Shown: piece by piece, positions 8,668 through 16,638 of the stretch | How the letters are laid out: the number at the start of each line of letters is the position of its first letter | Numbering within the stretch: position 1 is the first letter of the stretch | Source of the DNA: Cupriavidus pauculus | GTDB lineage: Bacteria > Pseudomonadota > Gammaproteobacteria > Burkholderiales > Burkholderiaceae | Reading direction: 5' to 3' | Assembly: GCF_022179805.1 (NCBI RefSeq) | Contig: NZ_BPUO01000011.1 | Coordinates: 124,001 to 188,000, forward strand | DNA length: 64,000 nucleotides | Position numbers and translations under genes: made by a program | The notes under the pieces: generated by a model | What the model saw: the letters and a program-made list of their open reading frames with translations, nothing else | What the model was told of the DNA's origin: nothing | Database searches by the model: none

Positions 8668-9429
8668 TTGAGATTTTCTCTTGCCGGGCTGGCTGCTGCC
8701 GCCCTGCTGGCGACGTCTGTCGCCCATGCCGCGCCGGCCGCGCCCGCGGCACCCGCCGCCAATGCCAACAACGCCGCTGCCGCTGCTGCAGCGGCGGCTG
8801 TCGATGGCAAGGACCGTTTCTCGACCATGCTCGATACGCTGGAGATCGGTAGTCCGCTGCCGGCGTTGCCCGATTGCGCCGATCACCGGACGCCGGACGG
8901 CAAGGATGTGACCGCGTACTGCGTGGAGCTGCGCGGCGATGGCGTGATGCGCCAGGTGGGCGTGCCGCGCGACCGCCGGCCGGTGTTCATGGATGGTCCG
9001 CGCCTGATCGCGGTGGTCGACGGCAATGCGCTGGTCGGCGTGATCGTACCGACCGACGGTATCCGCTCGCAGGACGCCGCCGCGCAGTCGCTCAACGCCC
9101 GCTATGGCAAGCCGTTCCGCCAGGAAATGGTCGACATGAAGGACAAGGCGGGCAAGGGCGTGAAGAGCATCCACGCCGGCTGGATGCGCAAGCCGCTGAC
9201 GGTGGAGCTGTACTCGATTCCCGAAGATCCGGCCGAGGGCACCATCGAAATGCTGCTGCCGCAGGCGCGGGCGCTGATGGCCAATCGCGATGCCGAAGTG
9301 GCCAAGTCGCTGGCGCCGCCGCCCGCATCGGGCGCGGCGGCCAAGGGCGCGAAGAGCGACAAGGCTGAAAAAACCGACAAGGCCGACAAGAAGGCGCCGG
9401 CCAAGCCGGTCAATCCGGGTAGCTGGTAA
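8668..9429 (+). CDS. Exported protein of unknown function with charged C-terminal tail
   Basis: 253 residues, family not recognised. A signal peptide ends near 'LATSVAHAAP', then an Ala/Pro/Asn low-complexity stretch to residue 45. The folded part (about 48-205) contains 'GSPLPALPDCADH' and 'VTAYCVELRGDG' with two cysteines that could pair in the periplasm. The last 45 residues are Lys/Asp/Ala repeats ('KSDKAEKTDKADKKAPAK'). The start is a TTG, chosen because AGGAG lies 7 bp before it and no ATG or GTG gives an intact signal peptide. Role unknown. Confidence 0.75.
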   Translation: MRFSLAGLAAAALLATSVAHAAPAAPAAPAANANNAAAAAAAAAVDGKDRFSTMLDTLEIGSPLPALPDCADHRTPDGKDVTAYCVELRGDGVMRQVGVPRDRRPVFMDGPRLIAVVDGNALVGVIVPTDGIRSQDAAAQSLNARYGKPFRQEMVDMKDKAGKGVKSIHAGWMRKPLTVELYSIPEDPAEGTIEMLLPQARALMANRDAEVAKSLAPPPASGAAAKGAKSDKAEKTDKADKKAPAKPVNPGSW

Positions 9430-9463
9430 CCCGCCCGCCCGCGCGCGGCGGACGGGCAGGGCG

Positions 9464-10273
9464 TCAGAGCCCTTCCATCACCTTGTCCAGCCCGCGCACC
9501 ACACCGCGCAGCGTGCCGACCTTGCGGATGGCCAGTAGCGCGCCCGACACATAGGGCTTGGAGCCGTCGCCGGCCTCGTGCTTGATGTGCAGGCGCTGGC
9601 CGTCGGCGCCAAAAATCACCTCTACTCCCAACTGGTAGCCGGGCAGCCGCACCGCGTGGACCTGCGTGCCCGACATCGTGGCGCCGCGCGTTTCCTTCGG
9701 GCCGCTGACCTGGTCGATGGGCACGGCCTGCGCGGCCTGCTTGACCTGGCCCAGCCGGAACGCCAGTTCGCGCACCGTGCCCGATGGCACGTCGACCTTG
9801 CCGGCCTTGGCGTAGTCGATAATTTCCCAGTGGTCCAGATGGTGCGCCGCCATTTCAGCGAACTTCTGCAGCAATACCACCGTGATCGCAAAGTTGCCGC
9901 AGGCCAGTACGCCCCGGCCCGCCTTGCGCGCGGCCGCGTCGATTTCCGCGTAGTCATCGTCGGACAGCCCCGACGTGCCCACCACCACGTGCGCGCCATG
10001 CGCCAGCGCCTGCAGGATGTTGTGCTTGGCGATGACCGGCTTGGTGTATTCCACGTAGACGTCGTACGGCGTCTTGCCCAATTCCTCGATGCTGGCGGCC
10101 GCCACGCCCGGCGTGTCCTTGTGGCCGGTCAGGCTGGCCAGCGTCTGGCCCGCCGCACCGCGCGACAGGCCCGCCACCAGCGTCATGTCGGCCGCGTGCG
10201 CCACGCCGCGCGCGAGTTCGCCGCCAGCCCAGCCCGTAACGCCGCCCACGGCGACGCGAATGGTTTCACTCAT
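9464..10273 (-). CDS. DapB-like dihydrodipicolinate reductase paralogue without the catalytic histidine
   Basis: 269 residues, the length and order of 4-hydroxy-tetrahydrodipicolinate reductase: a nucleotide motif 'VAVGGVTGWAGGELARGV', 'VVVGTSGLSDDDY' in place of GTTG, 'CGNFAITVVLLQKFAE' and 'GKVDVPSGTVRELA'. In E. coli DapB the segment before PSGT is EAHHRHKVDAPSGT. Here it reads DYAKAGKVDVPSGT: both histidines are gone while the lysine is kept. Normal DapB activity is therefore doubtful. It sits beside lysine-degradation genes and could act on a cyclic lysine intermediate such as piperideine carboxylate (inference). AAGGAG lies just before the ATG chosen; the longer frame starts without one. 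Confidence 0.75.
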   Translation of the reverse strand: MSETIRVAVGGVTGWAGGELARGVAHAADMTLVAGLSRGAAGQTLASLTGHKDTPGVAAASIEELGKTPYDVYVEYTKPVIAKHNILQALAHGAHVVVGTSGLSDDDYAEIDAAARKAGRGVLACGNFAITVVLLQKFAEMAAHHLDHWEIIDYAKAGKVDVPSGTVRELAFRLGQVKQAAQAVPIDQVSGPKETRGATMSGTQVHAVRLPGYQLGVEVIFGADGQRLHIKHEAGDGSKPYVSGALLAIRKVGTLRGVVRGLDKVMEGL

Positions 10274-10357
10274 TGCGATTCTCCTTGTAACGGATTCGTC
10301 GGGCCACAGCATAGCGCCGCAGCCGCCCGGCTGCCGGCCGCCTTCAGCGAGCCAACT

Positions 10358-10807
10358 TCAGCCGGCCGCCCGGCGCCGGTCGATCTTGCGCGCCAGCACG
10401 ATCGATGTGGTCGTGTGGTTCACGCCGTCCAGCATGCCGATCTCGTCCAGCAGCTTGTCCAGCCGCGCATGGGTGTCGCAGCGGATCACCGCCATGTAGT
10501 CGACCGGCCCGCTGACCGAGTTCAGTTCCTCCACCTCGGGCAGCCGCTGCAGCGCGCGCACCACGGCCGGCGCCGCCTTGGGCTGCACCGAGAGCCCGCA
10601 GAACGCCAGGATCGCGTTGTCTTCCATCTGGCTGCCCAGCCGCACGCCGTAGCCGGCGACTACCCCGGTGCGCTCCAGCCGCGCGATGCGCGCCACGACG
10701 GTGGTGCGCGCAATGCCCAGCGCACGTGACAGGTTGGCCGCGCTTTCGCGCGCGTTGGCTTGCAGCAGCGCCAGCAGGTGCCGGTCGGTCTGGTCGAGAT
10801 CGGGCAT
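10358..10807 (-). CDS. Lrp/AsnC-family transcriptional regulator
   Basis: 149 residues. An N-terminal HTH ('DQTDRHLLALLQANARESAANLSRALGIARTTV') is followed by the RAM ligand-binding domain ('FCGLSVQPKAAPAVVRALQ', 'VSGPVDYMAVIRCD'). Family members often sense amino acids and control the adjacent catabolic operon. This one is divergent from the lysine dehydrogenase and ALDH7 genes with 140 bp between them, so lysine or an intermediate is the probable ligand. On its other side lies the DapB-like gene in the same orientation. Confidence 0.92.
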   Translation of the reverse strand: MPDLDQTDRHLLALLQANARESAANLSRALGIARTTVVARIARLERTGVVAGYGVRLGSQMEDNAILAFCGLSVQPKAAPAVVRALQRLPEVEELNSVSGPVDYMAVIRCDTHARLDKLLDEIGMLDGVNHTTTSIVLARKIDRRRAAG

Positions 10808-10947
10808 GGCGGTCGATGACGATTCGTCAAATTACTATGTCGATATGACCGATTATGCAGGGCTTTCGTCAATCTTGTGGCTATATAACGTGCGTGCCAC
10901 TGCCCATACTTCAGTCACCGATAACAATTTTTGCGATGGAGACAGCC

Positions 10948-12141
10948 ATGCAAGCCTCCACTTTGGGTCCCGCGGCCGTGCGCGATCTGACCAGCGCCCC
11001 CCGCCCGCTTTCAGTCGTCGTGCTCGGCGCCGGCAAGATCGGCCGCGTGATTGCCGCCATGCTGGCCAACAGCGGTGACTATCGCGTCTGCCTGGTCGAT
11101 CACGATGCACACCGGCTTGACGGCGTGCCGCGCAATGTCTCGGTGCGCGCGGGCGATCCGACCGAGCCCGGCACCTGTGCCGCGCTGCTGGCCGGCGCCG
11201 ATGCGGTCATGAACGCGTTGCCGTTCCATGCGGCCATCCACGTGGCCACGGTGGCCGCTCGGCTGGGCGTGCACTACTTCGACCTGACCGAGGACGTGGC
11301 GGCCACTCACGCCATCCGCACATTGGCCAATGGCGCGCGGTCGGTGCTGATGCCGCAGTGCGGGCTGGCGCCGGGATTCATCGGCGTGGTGGGCCACGAC
11401 CTGGCGCAGCGCTTCGTGCGTGGCGGCGGCGAGCTGCACGACTTGCGCATGCGGGTGGGCGCGCTGCCGCGCTATCCCAGCAACGCGCTCAAGTACAACC
11501 TGACGTGGAGTACCGAAGGGCTGATCAACGAGTACTGCAACCCGTGCGAGGCTATCGTCGACGGCCGCCGCGTGGAATTGCCGGCGCTGGAAGGGCACGA
11601 GTCGTTCGCACTGGACGGCGTGGAGTACGAAGCCTTTAATACCTCGGGGGGCCTCGGCACCTTGCCCGATACGCTGGCGGGGCGCGCGCGCCAGGTCGAC
11701 TACAAGTCGATCCGGTATCCCGGTCACTGCGCGCAGATGAAACTGCTGCTGAACGACCTGCGCTTGCGCGAGCGGCGCGAATGGCTGCGCGAGATCTTCG
11801 AGCATGCCATTCCGGTGACCGAGCAGGACGTGGTGATCGTGTTCGCCACTGCCACCGGGCACCCGCCCGGCGTGCGCGGCGAAGGCAAGCGCGGGCCGCT
11901 GACGCAGGCTTCGTTTTCGGCGCGCATCGGCGGCATGGACGACTTCGCGGGCATCGGGCACGTCAATGCGATCCAGCTCACCACGGCCGCGGGCATCTGC
12001 ACGGCGCTGGACCTGGTTGCCACGGGCGTGCTGCCGCAGGCCGGGTTCGTCAGGCAGGAAGCCATGCCGCTGGACCGCTTCCTGGCCAACCGCTTCGGCC
12101 AGCATTACGCACGGCATCCACTACAGGAGACGCTCGCATGA
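10948..12141 (+). CDS. Lysine 6-dehydrogenase-like enzyme (saccharopine dehydrogenase family)
   Basis: 397 residues. A Rossmann motif 'VVLGAGKIGRVIAAMLA' opens the saccharopine dehydrogenase NAD(P) domain. 'DAVMNALPFHAAIHVATVAARLGVHYFDLTED' and 'MPQCGLAPGFIGVVGHDLA' are typical of bacterial lysine dehydrogenases, which oxidise lysine to 2-aminoadipate 6-semialdehyde, in equilibrium with piperideine-6-carboxylate. The next gene, overlapping by ATGA, is the dehydrogenase that takes this product onward. The start has GGAG 6 bp upstream; an ATG four codons earlier is possible. Reaction is inferred from family and context. Confidence 0.8.
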   Translation: MQASTLGPAAVRDLTSAPRPLSVVVLGAGKIGRVIAAMLANSGDYRVCLVDHDAHRLDGVPRNVSVRAGDPTEPGTCAALLAGADAVMNALPFHAAIHVATVAARLGVHYFDLTEDVAATHAIRTLANGARSVLMPQCGLAPGFIGVVGHDLAQRFVRGGGELHDLRMRVGALPRYPSNALKYNLTWSTEGLINEYCNPCEAIVDGRRVELPALEGHESFALDGVEYEAFNTSGGLGTLPDTLAGRARQVDYKSIRYPGHCAQMKLLLNDLRLRERREWLREIFEHAIPVTEQDVVIVFATATGHPPGVRGEGKRGPLTQASFSARIGGMDDFAGIGHVNAIQLTTAAGICTALDLVATGVLPQAGFVRQEAMPLDRFLANRFGQHYARHPLQETLA

Positions 12142-13661
12142 AAGCGCAGGATTTTGCAGAGTGCTGGCAGGCCATGGGCCTGCCGCAGCCATGGACCCCG
12201 GCCAATGCAGCCGCCACCGGCACGCTGGCCGTGCGTTCGCCGATCGATGGCGAGGTGTTCGGTCAGTTACCGGTCAGCACGCCGGGCGATGCCGATGCCA
12301 GCATCGCCCGTGCGCATGCCGCGCAGAGCGTCTGGGCGCTGACGCCCGGTCCGGTGCGCGGCGAGGTGGTGCGCCTCCTGGGCGAAGCGCTGCGCGTCCA
12401 CAAGACGGCGCTGGGCCGGCTGGTGTCGCTGGAGTCCGGCAAGATCCTGCAGGAAGGGCTGGGCGAAGTGCAGGAGATGATCGACATCTGCGACTTCGCG
12501 GTGGGCCTGTCGCGCCAGTTGCACGGGCTGACCATCGCGTCGGAGCGCCCCGCGCATGCGATGCGCGAGACCTGGCATCCGTACGGCCTGTGCGGCGTGA
12601 TCTCGGCGTTCAACTTCCCGGTGGCAGTGTGGGCGTGGAACGCGGCACTGGCGCTGGTGTGCGGCAACGGCGTGGTGTGGAAGCCTTCGGAAAAGACGCC
12701 GCTCTGCGCGCTGGCCGTGCAGGGCTTGCTGGACCGCGTGATCGCGCAGCACGCGCCGCAGTTCACGGGACTGAGCTGCGTGCTGACCGGCGGACGCCAG
12801 CTTGGCCAGGCGCTGGTCCAGCATCCGTCGGTGCGGCTGATGAGTGCGACGGGATCCACGCGCATGGGTCGTGAGGTTGGCATGGCCTGCGCGGCGCACT
12901 TCAAGCGCGCCATCCTGGAGCTGGGCGGCAATAACGCGGCCATCGTGGCGCCGTCGGCCAACCTGGAACTGACGATCCGGGCCATGACGTTCGCGGCAGC
13001 CGGCACTGCCGGGCAGCGTTGCACCACGCTGCGGCGCGCCTTCGTGCATGCGGACATGATCGAGACCGTGACGCAGCGCCTGCGGCAGGTGTACGCGCGC
13101 CTGCCCGTGGGCGATCCGCTGCAGGACGGCACGCTGGTCGGGCCGCTGATCGACGCGCAGGCTGGCGACGCCATGGCCAACGCGCTGGCCAGTTGCCGCG
13201 CGCAGGGCAATGTCGTACACGGCGGCGAACGGCTGCTGGCCGACCGGTTTCCGCGCGCCAGCTACGTGCGTCCGGCGCTGGTGCTGACCGACACCCAGCA
13301 CGACACCATGTTGACCGAAACCTTCGCGCCGATTCTCTACCTGATGCCCTACACGTCGTTGGACGAAGCCATCGCGCTCAATAACGCCGCGTCGCATGGG
13401 CTGTCGTCATGCATCTTCACGGAATCGCTGCGCGAGGCGGAAATGTTCCTGTCGGCGGCAGGCAGCGATTGCGGCATTGCCAACGTCAACATTGGCACCA
13501 GCGGCGCGGAAATCGGCGGCGCGTTTGGCGGGGAGAAAGCAACGGGCGGCGGGCGCGAGTCGGGATCCGACTCCTGGAAAGCCTACATGCGCCGCGCGAC
13601 CAATACGATCAACTATGGCGACACGCTACCGCTGGCCCAGGGCATCCGATTCGACCTCTGA
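12138..13661 (+). CDS. amaB: Aminoadipate semialdehyde (piperideine-6-carboxylate) dehydrogenase, ALDH7 type
   Basis: 507 residues of the aldehyde dehydrogenase superfamily. The ALDH7/antiquitin hallmarks are present: 'ELGGNNAAIVAPSA' and 'GTAGQRCTTLRRAFVH' with the catalytic cysteine, plus 'SAFNFPVAVWAWN' and 'EIGGAFGGEKATGGGRESGSD'. Members oxidise 2-aminoadipate semialdehyde to 2-aminoadipate in lysine breakdown. Its ATG overlaps the stop of the lysine dehydrogenase gene (ATGA) and AGGAGA lies 7 bp upstream, so the two are translationally coupled. Assignment to family strong, to pathway good. Confidence 0.88.
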   Translation: MKAQDFAECWQAMGLPQPWTPANAAATGTLAVRSPIDGEVFGQLPVSTPGDADASIARAHAAQSVWALTPGPVRGEVVRLLGEALRVHKTALGRLVSLESGKILQEGLGEVQEMIDICDFAVGLSRQLHGLTIASERPAHAMRETWHPYGLCGVISAFNFPVAVWAWNAALALVCGNGVVWKPSEKTPLCALAVQGLLDRVIAQHAPQFTGLSCVLTGGRQLGQALVQHPSVRLMSATGSTRMGREVGMACAAHFKRAILELGGNNAAIVAPSANLELTIRAMTFAAAGTAGQRCTTLRRAFVHADMIETVTQRLRQVYARLPVGDPLQDGTLVGPLIDAQAGDAMANALASCRAQGNVVHGGERLLADRFPRASYVRPALVLTDTQHDTMLTETFAPILYLMPYTSLDEAIALNNAASHGLSSCIFTESLREAEMFLSAAGSDCGIANVNIGTSGAEIGGAFGGEKATGGGRESGSDSWKAYMRRATNTINYGDTLPLAQGIRFDL

Positions 13662-13700
13662 AACGGCGCGCCACTTACGTGCACGAAGTCGTTGCGAATC

Positions 13701-13717
13701 GTAACAAGGGTTACAGC
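13701..13717. promoter_or_regulatory. GTAACAAGGGTTAC motif
   Basis: A perfect 5-4-5 inverted repeat in the 148-bp gap before the lipoprotein gene, very similar to the element at 8054-8070. Possible binding site for a shared regulator of small envelope proteins. The remaining gap shows no gene. Confidence 0.3.
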
Positions 13718-13809
13718 GCCTTGACGCTGTATTACCAGACCCACCCGTATAACGTTCTTAAGGACAGCGCATTGCTATGACGCAATGCCACCACAAAAAG
13801 GACGTTGAA

Positions 13810-14040
13810 ATGAGAACGAAAGCGATTGTGTTGGGTCTGGCAGTGACTGGTGCCGCCATGCTCGGCGGTTGCGCGGTGTATCCCACGCCGTACGGCCCCG
13901 AGGTTGGGCCCGCACCGATCGCGGTGGCGCCGGCACCGGTCTACGTGTCGCCGCCGGCGGTGGTGGTGCGTCCGTCGTACGGTTATTACGGCGGCGGGTA
14001 CTACGGTGGCTACTATGGCCGCCGCTACCGCCACTGGTAA
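13810..14040 (+). CDS. Small Pro/Tyr/Gly-rich lipoprotein
   Basis: 76 residues. A lipoprotein signal with lipobox LGGC puts the acylated cysteine at about residue 20. The mature part is rich in Pro, Val and Tyr and ends in a Gly-Tyr tract ('YGYYGGGYYGGYYGRRYRHW'). Similar small proteins are common in Burkholderiaceae envelopes; function is not known. Start chosen at the ATG with AAGGA 7 bp upstream, which directly opens the signal peptide; an upstream in-frame ATG would add eleven hydrophilic residues. Confidence 0.75.
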   Translation: MRTKAIVLGLAVTGAAMLGGCAVYPTPYGPEVGPAPIAVAPAPVYVSPPAVVVRPSYGYYGGGYYGGYYGRRYRHW

Positions 14041-14043
14041 GGA

Positions 14044-14679
14044 TCAGTCGCTGGCGCTGCTGTTGGGTCCGCTGTTGGCACCATTGAGCCCGCCCCAGCC
14101 GGGCGCCAGCGTTTCGCCCACCTCGCGCAGGTCCACGAGGTCGAGCACGCGGCCCACCGTATGGTCGACGAGTTCGGCGATGCTTTGCGGCTTCTGGTAG
14201 AACCCCGGCACGGGCGGAAACACGATACCGCCCATCTCGGTCACTGCCGTCATATTGCGCAGGTGGGCCAGGTTCAGCGGCGTTTCACGCACCATCAGCA
14301 CCAGTTTGCGGCGCTCCTTGAGCGTGACGTCGGCCGCGCGGGTGATCAGGTTGTCCGAGAGGCCATGGGCCACGGCGGCCAGCGTGCGCATCGAGCACGG
14401 CGCCACGATCATCGCGTTGGCGCGGAACGATCCGCTGGCAATGGTGGCGCCGATATCGCGCACGTTGTGTACTACATCGGCCAGCGCTTCCACTTCGGCG
14501 CGGCCGATATCGAGTTCGTGCTGCAGGTTCATGATGCCGGCCGGCGACATCAGCAGGTGTGTTTCCACACCGCTTACGCCTTTCAGCACCTGCAGCAGAC
14601 GGACGCCGTAGATGGCGCCCGTGGCGCCCGTGATGGCGACGATCAGCCGTTGCGGCACGCCGCCTTGATTCACGGGCAT
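14044..14679 (-). CDS. ubiX: Flavin prenyltransferase UbiX
   Basis: 211 residues. Makes prenylated FMN, the cofactor of the UbiD decarboxylase in ubiquinone synthesis. Recognised by the N-terminal 'LIVAITGATGAIYGVRLLQVL', 'IASGSFRANAMIVAPCSMRTLAAVAHGLSDN' and 'ERRKLVLMVRETPLNLAHLRNM'. The C-terminus has a short Gly/Asn/Ser tail. The start MPVNQGGV precedes the core by about ten residues; the long upstream frame overlaps grxD and is not used. It lies 17 bp after grxD on the same strand and is last in the minus-strand run. Confidence 0.93.
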   Translation of the reverse strand: MPVNQGGVPQRLIVAITGATGAIYGVRLLQVLKGVSGVETHLLMSPAGIMNLQHELDIGRAEVEALADVVHNVRDIGATIASGSFRANAMIVAPCSMRTLAAVAHGLSDNLITRAADVTLKERRKLVLMVRETPLNLAHLRNMTAVTEMGGIVFPPVPGFYQKPQSIAELVDHTVGRVLDLVDLREVGETLAPGWGGLNGANSGPNSSASD

Positions 14680-14696
14680 GATGGTTCCAGGAAGGC

Positions 14697-15008
14697 TCAG
14701 GCCTTCAGAAGCGATTGCAGTTCGCCGTTCTGGTACATCTCCATCATGATGTCCGAGCCGCCGACGAACTCGCCGTTCACGTACAGCTGCGGGATGGTCG
14801 GCCAGCTGGCGTATTCCTTGATGCCCTGACGGATGCCTTCGTCTTCGAGCACGTTGACCGTGGTCGGCGCATCGACGCCGCAAGCCTTCAGGATCTGGAT
14901 CGCACGGCCCGAGAAGCCGCACATCGGAAACTGGGCGGTGCCCTTCATGAACAGCACGACGGGGCTGCCCTTCACGATCTGGTCGATCTTCTGTTGTACG
15001 TCACTCAT
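14697..15008 (-). CDS. grxD: Monothiol glutaredoxin GrxD
   Basis: 103 residues, full length. The monothiol active site CGFS follows 'VVLFMKGTAQFPM'; the glutathione and cluster-binding segments 'YASWPTIPQLYVNGEFVGGSDI' are intact. Such proteins carry a [2Fe-2S] cluster and pass it to targets in the cytoplasm. It stands between prmC and ubiX in the order common in betaproteobacteria. Confidence 0.95.
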   Translation of the reverse strand: MSDVQQKIDQIVKGSPVVLFMKGTAQFPMCGFSGRAIQILKACGVDAPTTVNVLEDEGIRQGIKEYASWPTIPQLYVNGEFVGGSDIMMEMYQNGELQSLLKA

Positions 15009-15104
15009 GATGAAAACGTTCCGGTTGCTTGGGGGAATGGGCGGATTTTACCGGAATCGCGTCCCGGCATCAGGTAGGGGTATCGGGGGGAGGGCTGGCG
15101 CACG

Positions 15105-15977
15105 TCAGCCGGGCAGCCGGCCGCCGCTGCAGCGCTCGTTGCCGCCCAGGTCGCGTGCCGTGAACACCTCGGCAAAGCCGGCGCTGGTCAGCAGGTGGCG
15201 CGTCGCGTAGCCTTGGTCGTAGCCGTGTTCCATGAGCAGCCAGCCTTGCGGCAGCAGCCGCCGCGTGGCGCCAGCCACGATGGCCTGCAGGTCGGTCAGG
15301 CCGTCCTCGTGGTCGGTCAGGGCGTCGATTGGCTCGTAGCGCAGGTCGCCTTCGGCCAGGTGCGGGTCGCCAGCGGCAATATAGGGCGGGTTGCTGACGA
15401 TCAAATGAAACCGCAGTCCGGCCGGCAGCGCCAGGTACCAGTCCGACACCAGGAACCGGATGTTGTCGGCCTGCAGCGCGCGGGCGTTGTCCTGCGCCAC
15501 CATCAGCGCACCGCGTGAAATGTCGGTGGCCCAGACCTCGGCATCGGGCCGCTCGCGCGCGATGGTCACGGCCAGGATGCCCGATCCGGTGCCCATGTCC
15601 AGCACGCGCGGCGCATGGATGTCGGTCAGCCGGGTCAGCGATGCCTCGGCCGCCACTTCGGTATCGGGACGCGGTATCAGCACATCGGGCGTGACCCGGA
15701 ACGTCCGGCCGAAGAATTCGCGCTCGCCCAGCAGGTAGGCCATGGGCTCCCCGGTCAGCCGCCGCGCCAGCAAAGTGGAGAATGCATCATGCTGTGCACT
15801 ATTCAGCGAATCGTTGTCGCGCGTGATCAGCTGCGTGCGCGTAAAGCCGGTGACATGCGACAGCAGCATGCGGGCTTCGAGCGTGGGCAGGCCGGCCATG
15901 GCGGCAAGCGTCAGCGCTTCGCGCAACGTGGGCGTGGAGGGCAGGGGCGGAAATTCGCCCGGGGGATTGGAAGACAT
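15105..15977 (-). CDS. prmC: Release factor glutamine methyltransferase PrmC
   Basis: 290 residues. Methylates the glutamine of the GGQ motif in RF1 and RF2 using S-adenosylmethionine. An N-terminal helical domain is followed by the methyltransferase fold: 'RVLDMGTGSGILAVTIA' binds SAM and the catalytic 'VSNPPYIA' binds the glutamine; 'LTGEPMAYLLGEREFFG' and 'PDVLIPRPDTE' are also typical. The chosen ATG (MSSNPPG) follows the terminator of the gene upstream; a longer frame would start inside that hairpin. Its substrate RF1 is encoded two genes upstream. Confidence 0.94.
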   Translation of the reverse strand: MSSNPPGEFPPLPSTPTLREALTLAAMAGLPTLEARMLLSHVTGFTRTQLITRDNDSLNSAQHDAFSTLLARRLTGEPMAYLLGEREFFGRTFRVTPDVLIPRPDTEVAAEASLTRLTDIHAPRVLDMGTGSGILAVTIARERPDAEVWATDISRGALMVAQDNARALQADNIRFLVSDWYLALPAGLRFHLIVSNPPYIAAGDPHLAEGDLRYEPIDALTDHEDGLTDLQAIVAGATRRLLPQGWLLMEHGYDQGYATRHLLTSAGFAEVFTARDLGGNERCSGGRLPG

Positions 15978-16013
15978 TCGGCGGTGCGTCTCTAAAAATC
16001 GGCGGCCGGTTCG

Positions 16014-16047
16014 CAAAAAACCCCGTCGGGCCTGGCCTGACGGGGTT
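16014..16047 (-). terminator. Rho-independent terminator
   Basis: On the minus strand CCCCGTC-loop-GACGGGG is followed by six T. It lies after the small lipoprotein gene and before prmC, so it separates the two transcription units. Confidence 0.8.
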
Positions 16048-16117
16048 CTTGCGTGGGCTCTGCTTTCAGGCGACTAGTGTAAGCCGATTTCCGCTCGGAC
16101 TTTCACGCGCCAGGGGA

Positions 16118-16447
16118 TTACTTGTTGACGGCGTCCTTGGCCTTGTCAGCAGTGGTGTTCACGGCGTCCTTGGTGGCTTCCTTGGCATTGGCCATGGCGT
16201 TGCCGGCATCGACGCGGGCCTTCTCGGCGGCGGCGGAAACATCCGAAGCCACGCCCGAAGCTGCGGCCTTGGCGGCGTCTGCGGCGTTGGCAGCAGCAGC
16301 AGCAGCGTCGCTGGCGGCTGCCTTGGCCGATTCGGCAGCATTTTGCATGGCGCTGTCGGCATTGGATTGCGGAGCCTCTTCCTTCTTGCCGCAGGCGGCG
16401 ACGGAAATGGCGGCGGTCAGCATCAGTACGGCGAGCAGTTTGTTCAT
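16118..16447 (-). CDS. Small Ala-rich lipoprotein
   Basis: 109 residues. The signal peptide ends with lipobox VAAC, giving an acylated cysteine at about residue 19. The mature part is a long run of Ala with Asp, Lys and Glu in heptad-like pattern ('KAAASDAAAAAANAADAAKA'), so probably one helix or a coiled coil, similar in style to small Lpp-like or YtxH/ColE-type lipoproteins. Function unknown. AAGGA lies 7 bp from the ATG, which directly opens the signal peptide. It has its own terminator and interrupts the usual prfA-prmC adjacency. Confidence 0.8.
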   Translation of the reverse strand: MNKLLAVLMLTAAISVAACGKKEEAPQSNADSAMQNAAESAKAAASDAAAAAANAADAAKAAASGVASDVSAAAEKARVDAGNAMANAKEATKDAVNTTADKAKDAVNK

Positions 16448-16513
16448 GATTTCGTCCTTGTATGTCTGTTTGAGGAGTGACATCCATCCAGACTTCGGTC
16501 CCCCGCACTTCCG

Positions 16514-16528
16514 GTCACCATAGGTGAC
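16514..16528. promoter_or_regulatory. Palindrome upstream of the Ala-rich lipoprotein gene
   Basis: GTCACC-ATA-GGTGAC, a perfect 6-3-6 dyad 67 bp before the ATG, in the gap between prfA and the lipoprotein gene. Suitable as an operator; regulator unknown. Confidence 0.35.
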
Positions 16529-16638
16529 GGTTAAAAGTGACGTATTGGGGTGGTCTGGTCGAAATCGATTATAGACAGCGCATCTTTACAAACCAGTGCT
16601 GTTTCAAGCATTTACCTAGGTTACAAACTTCCAGGTGC

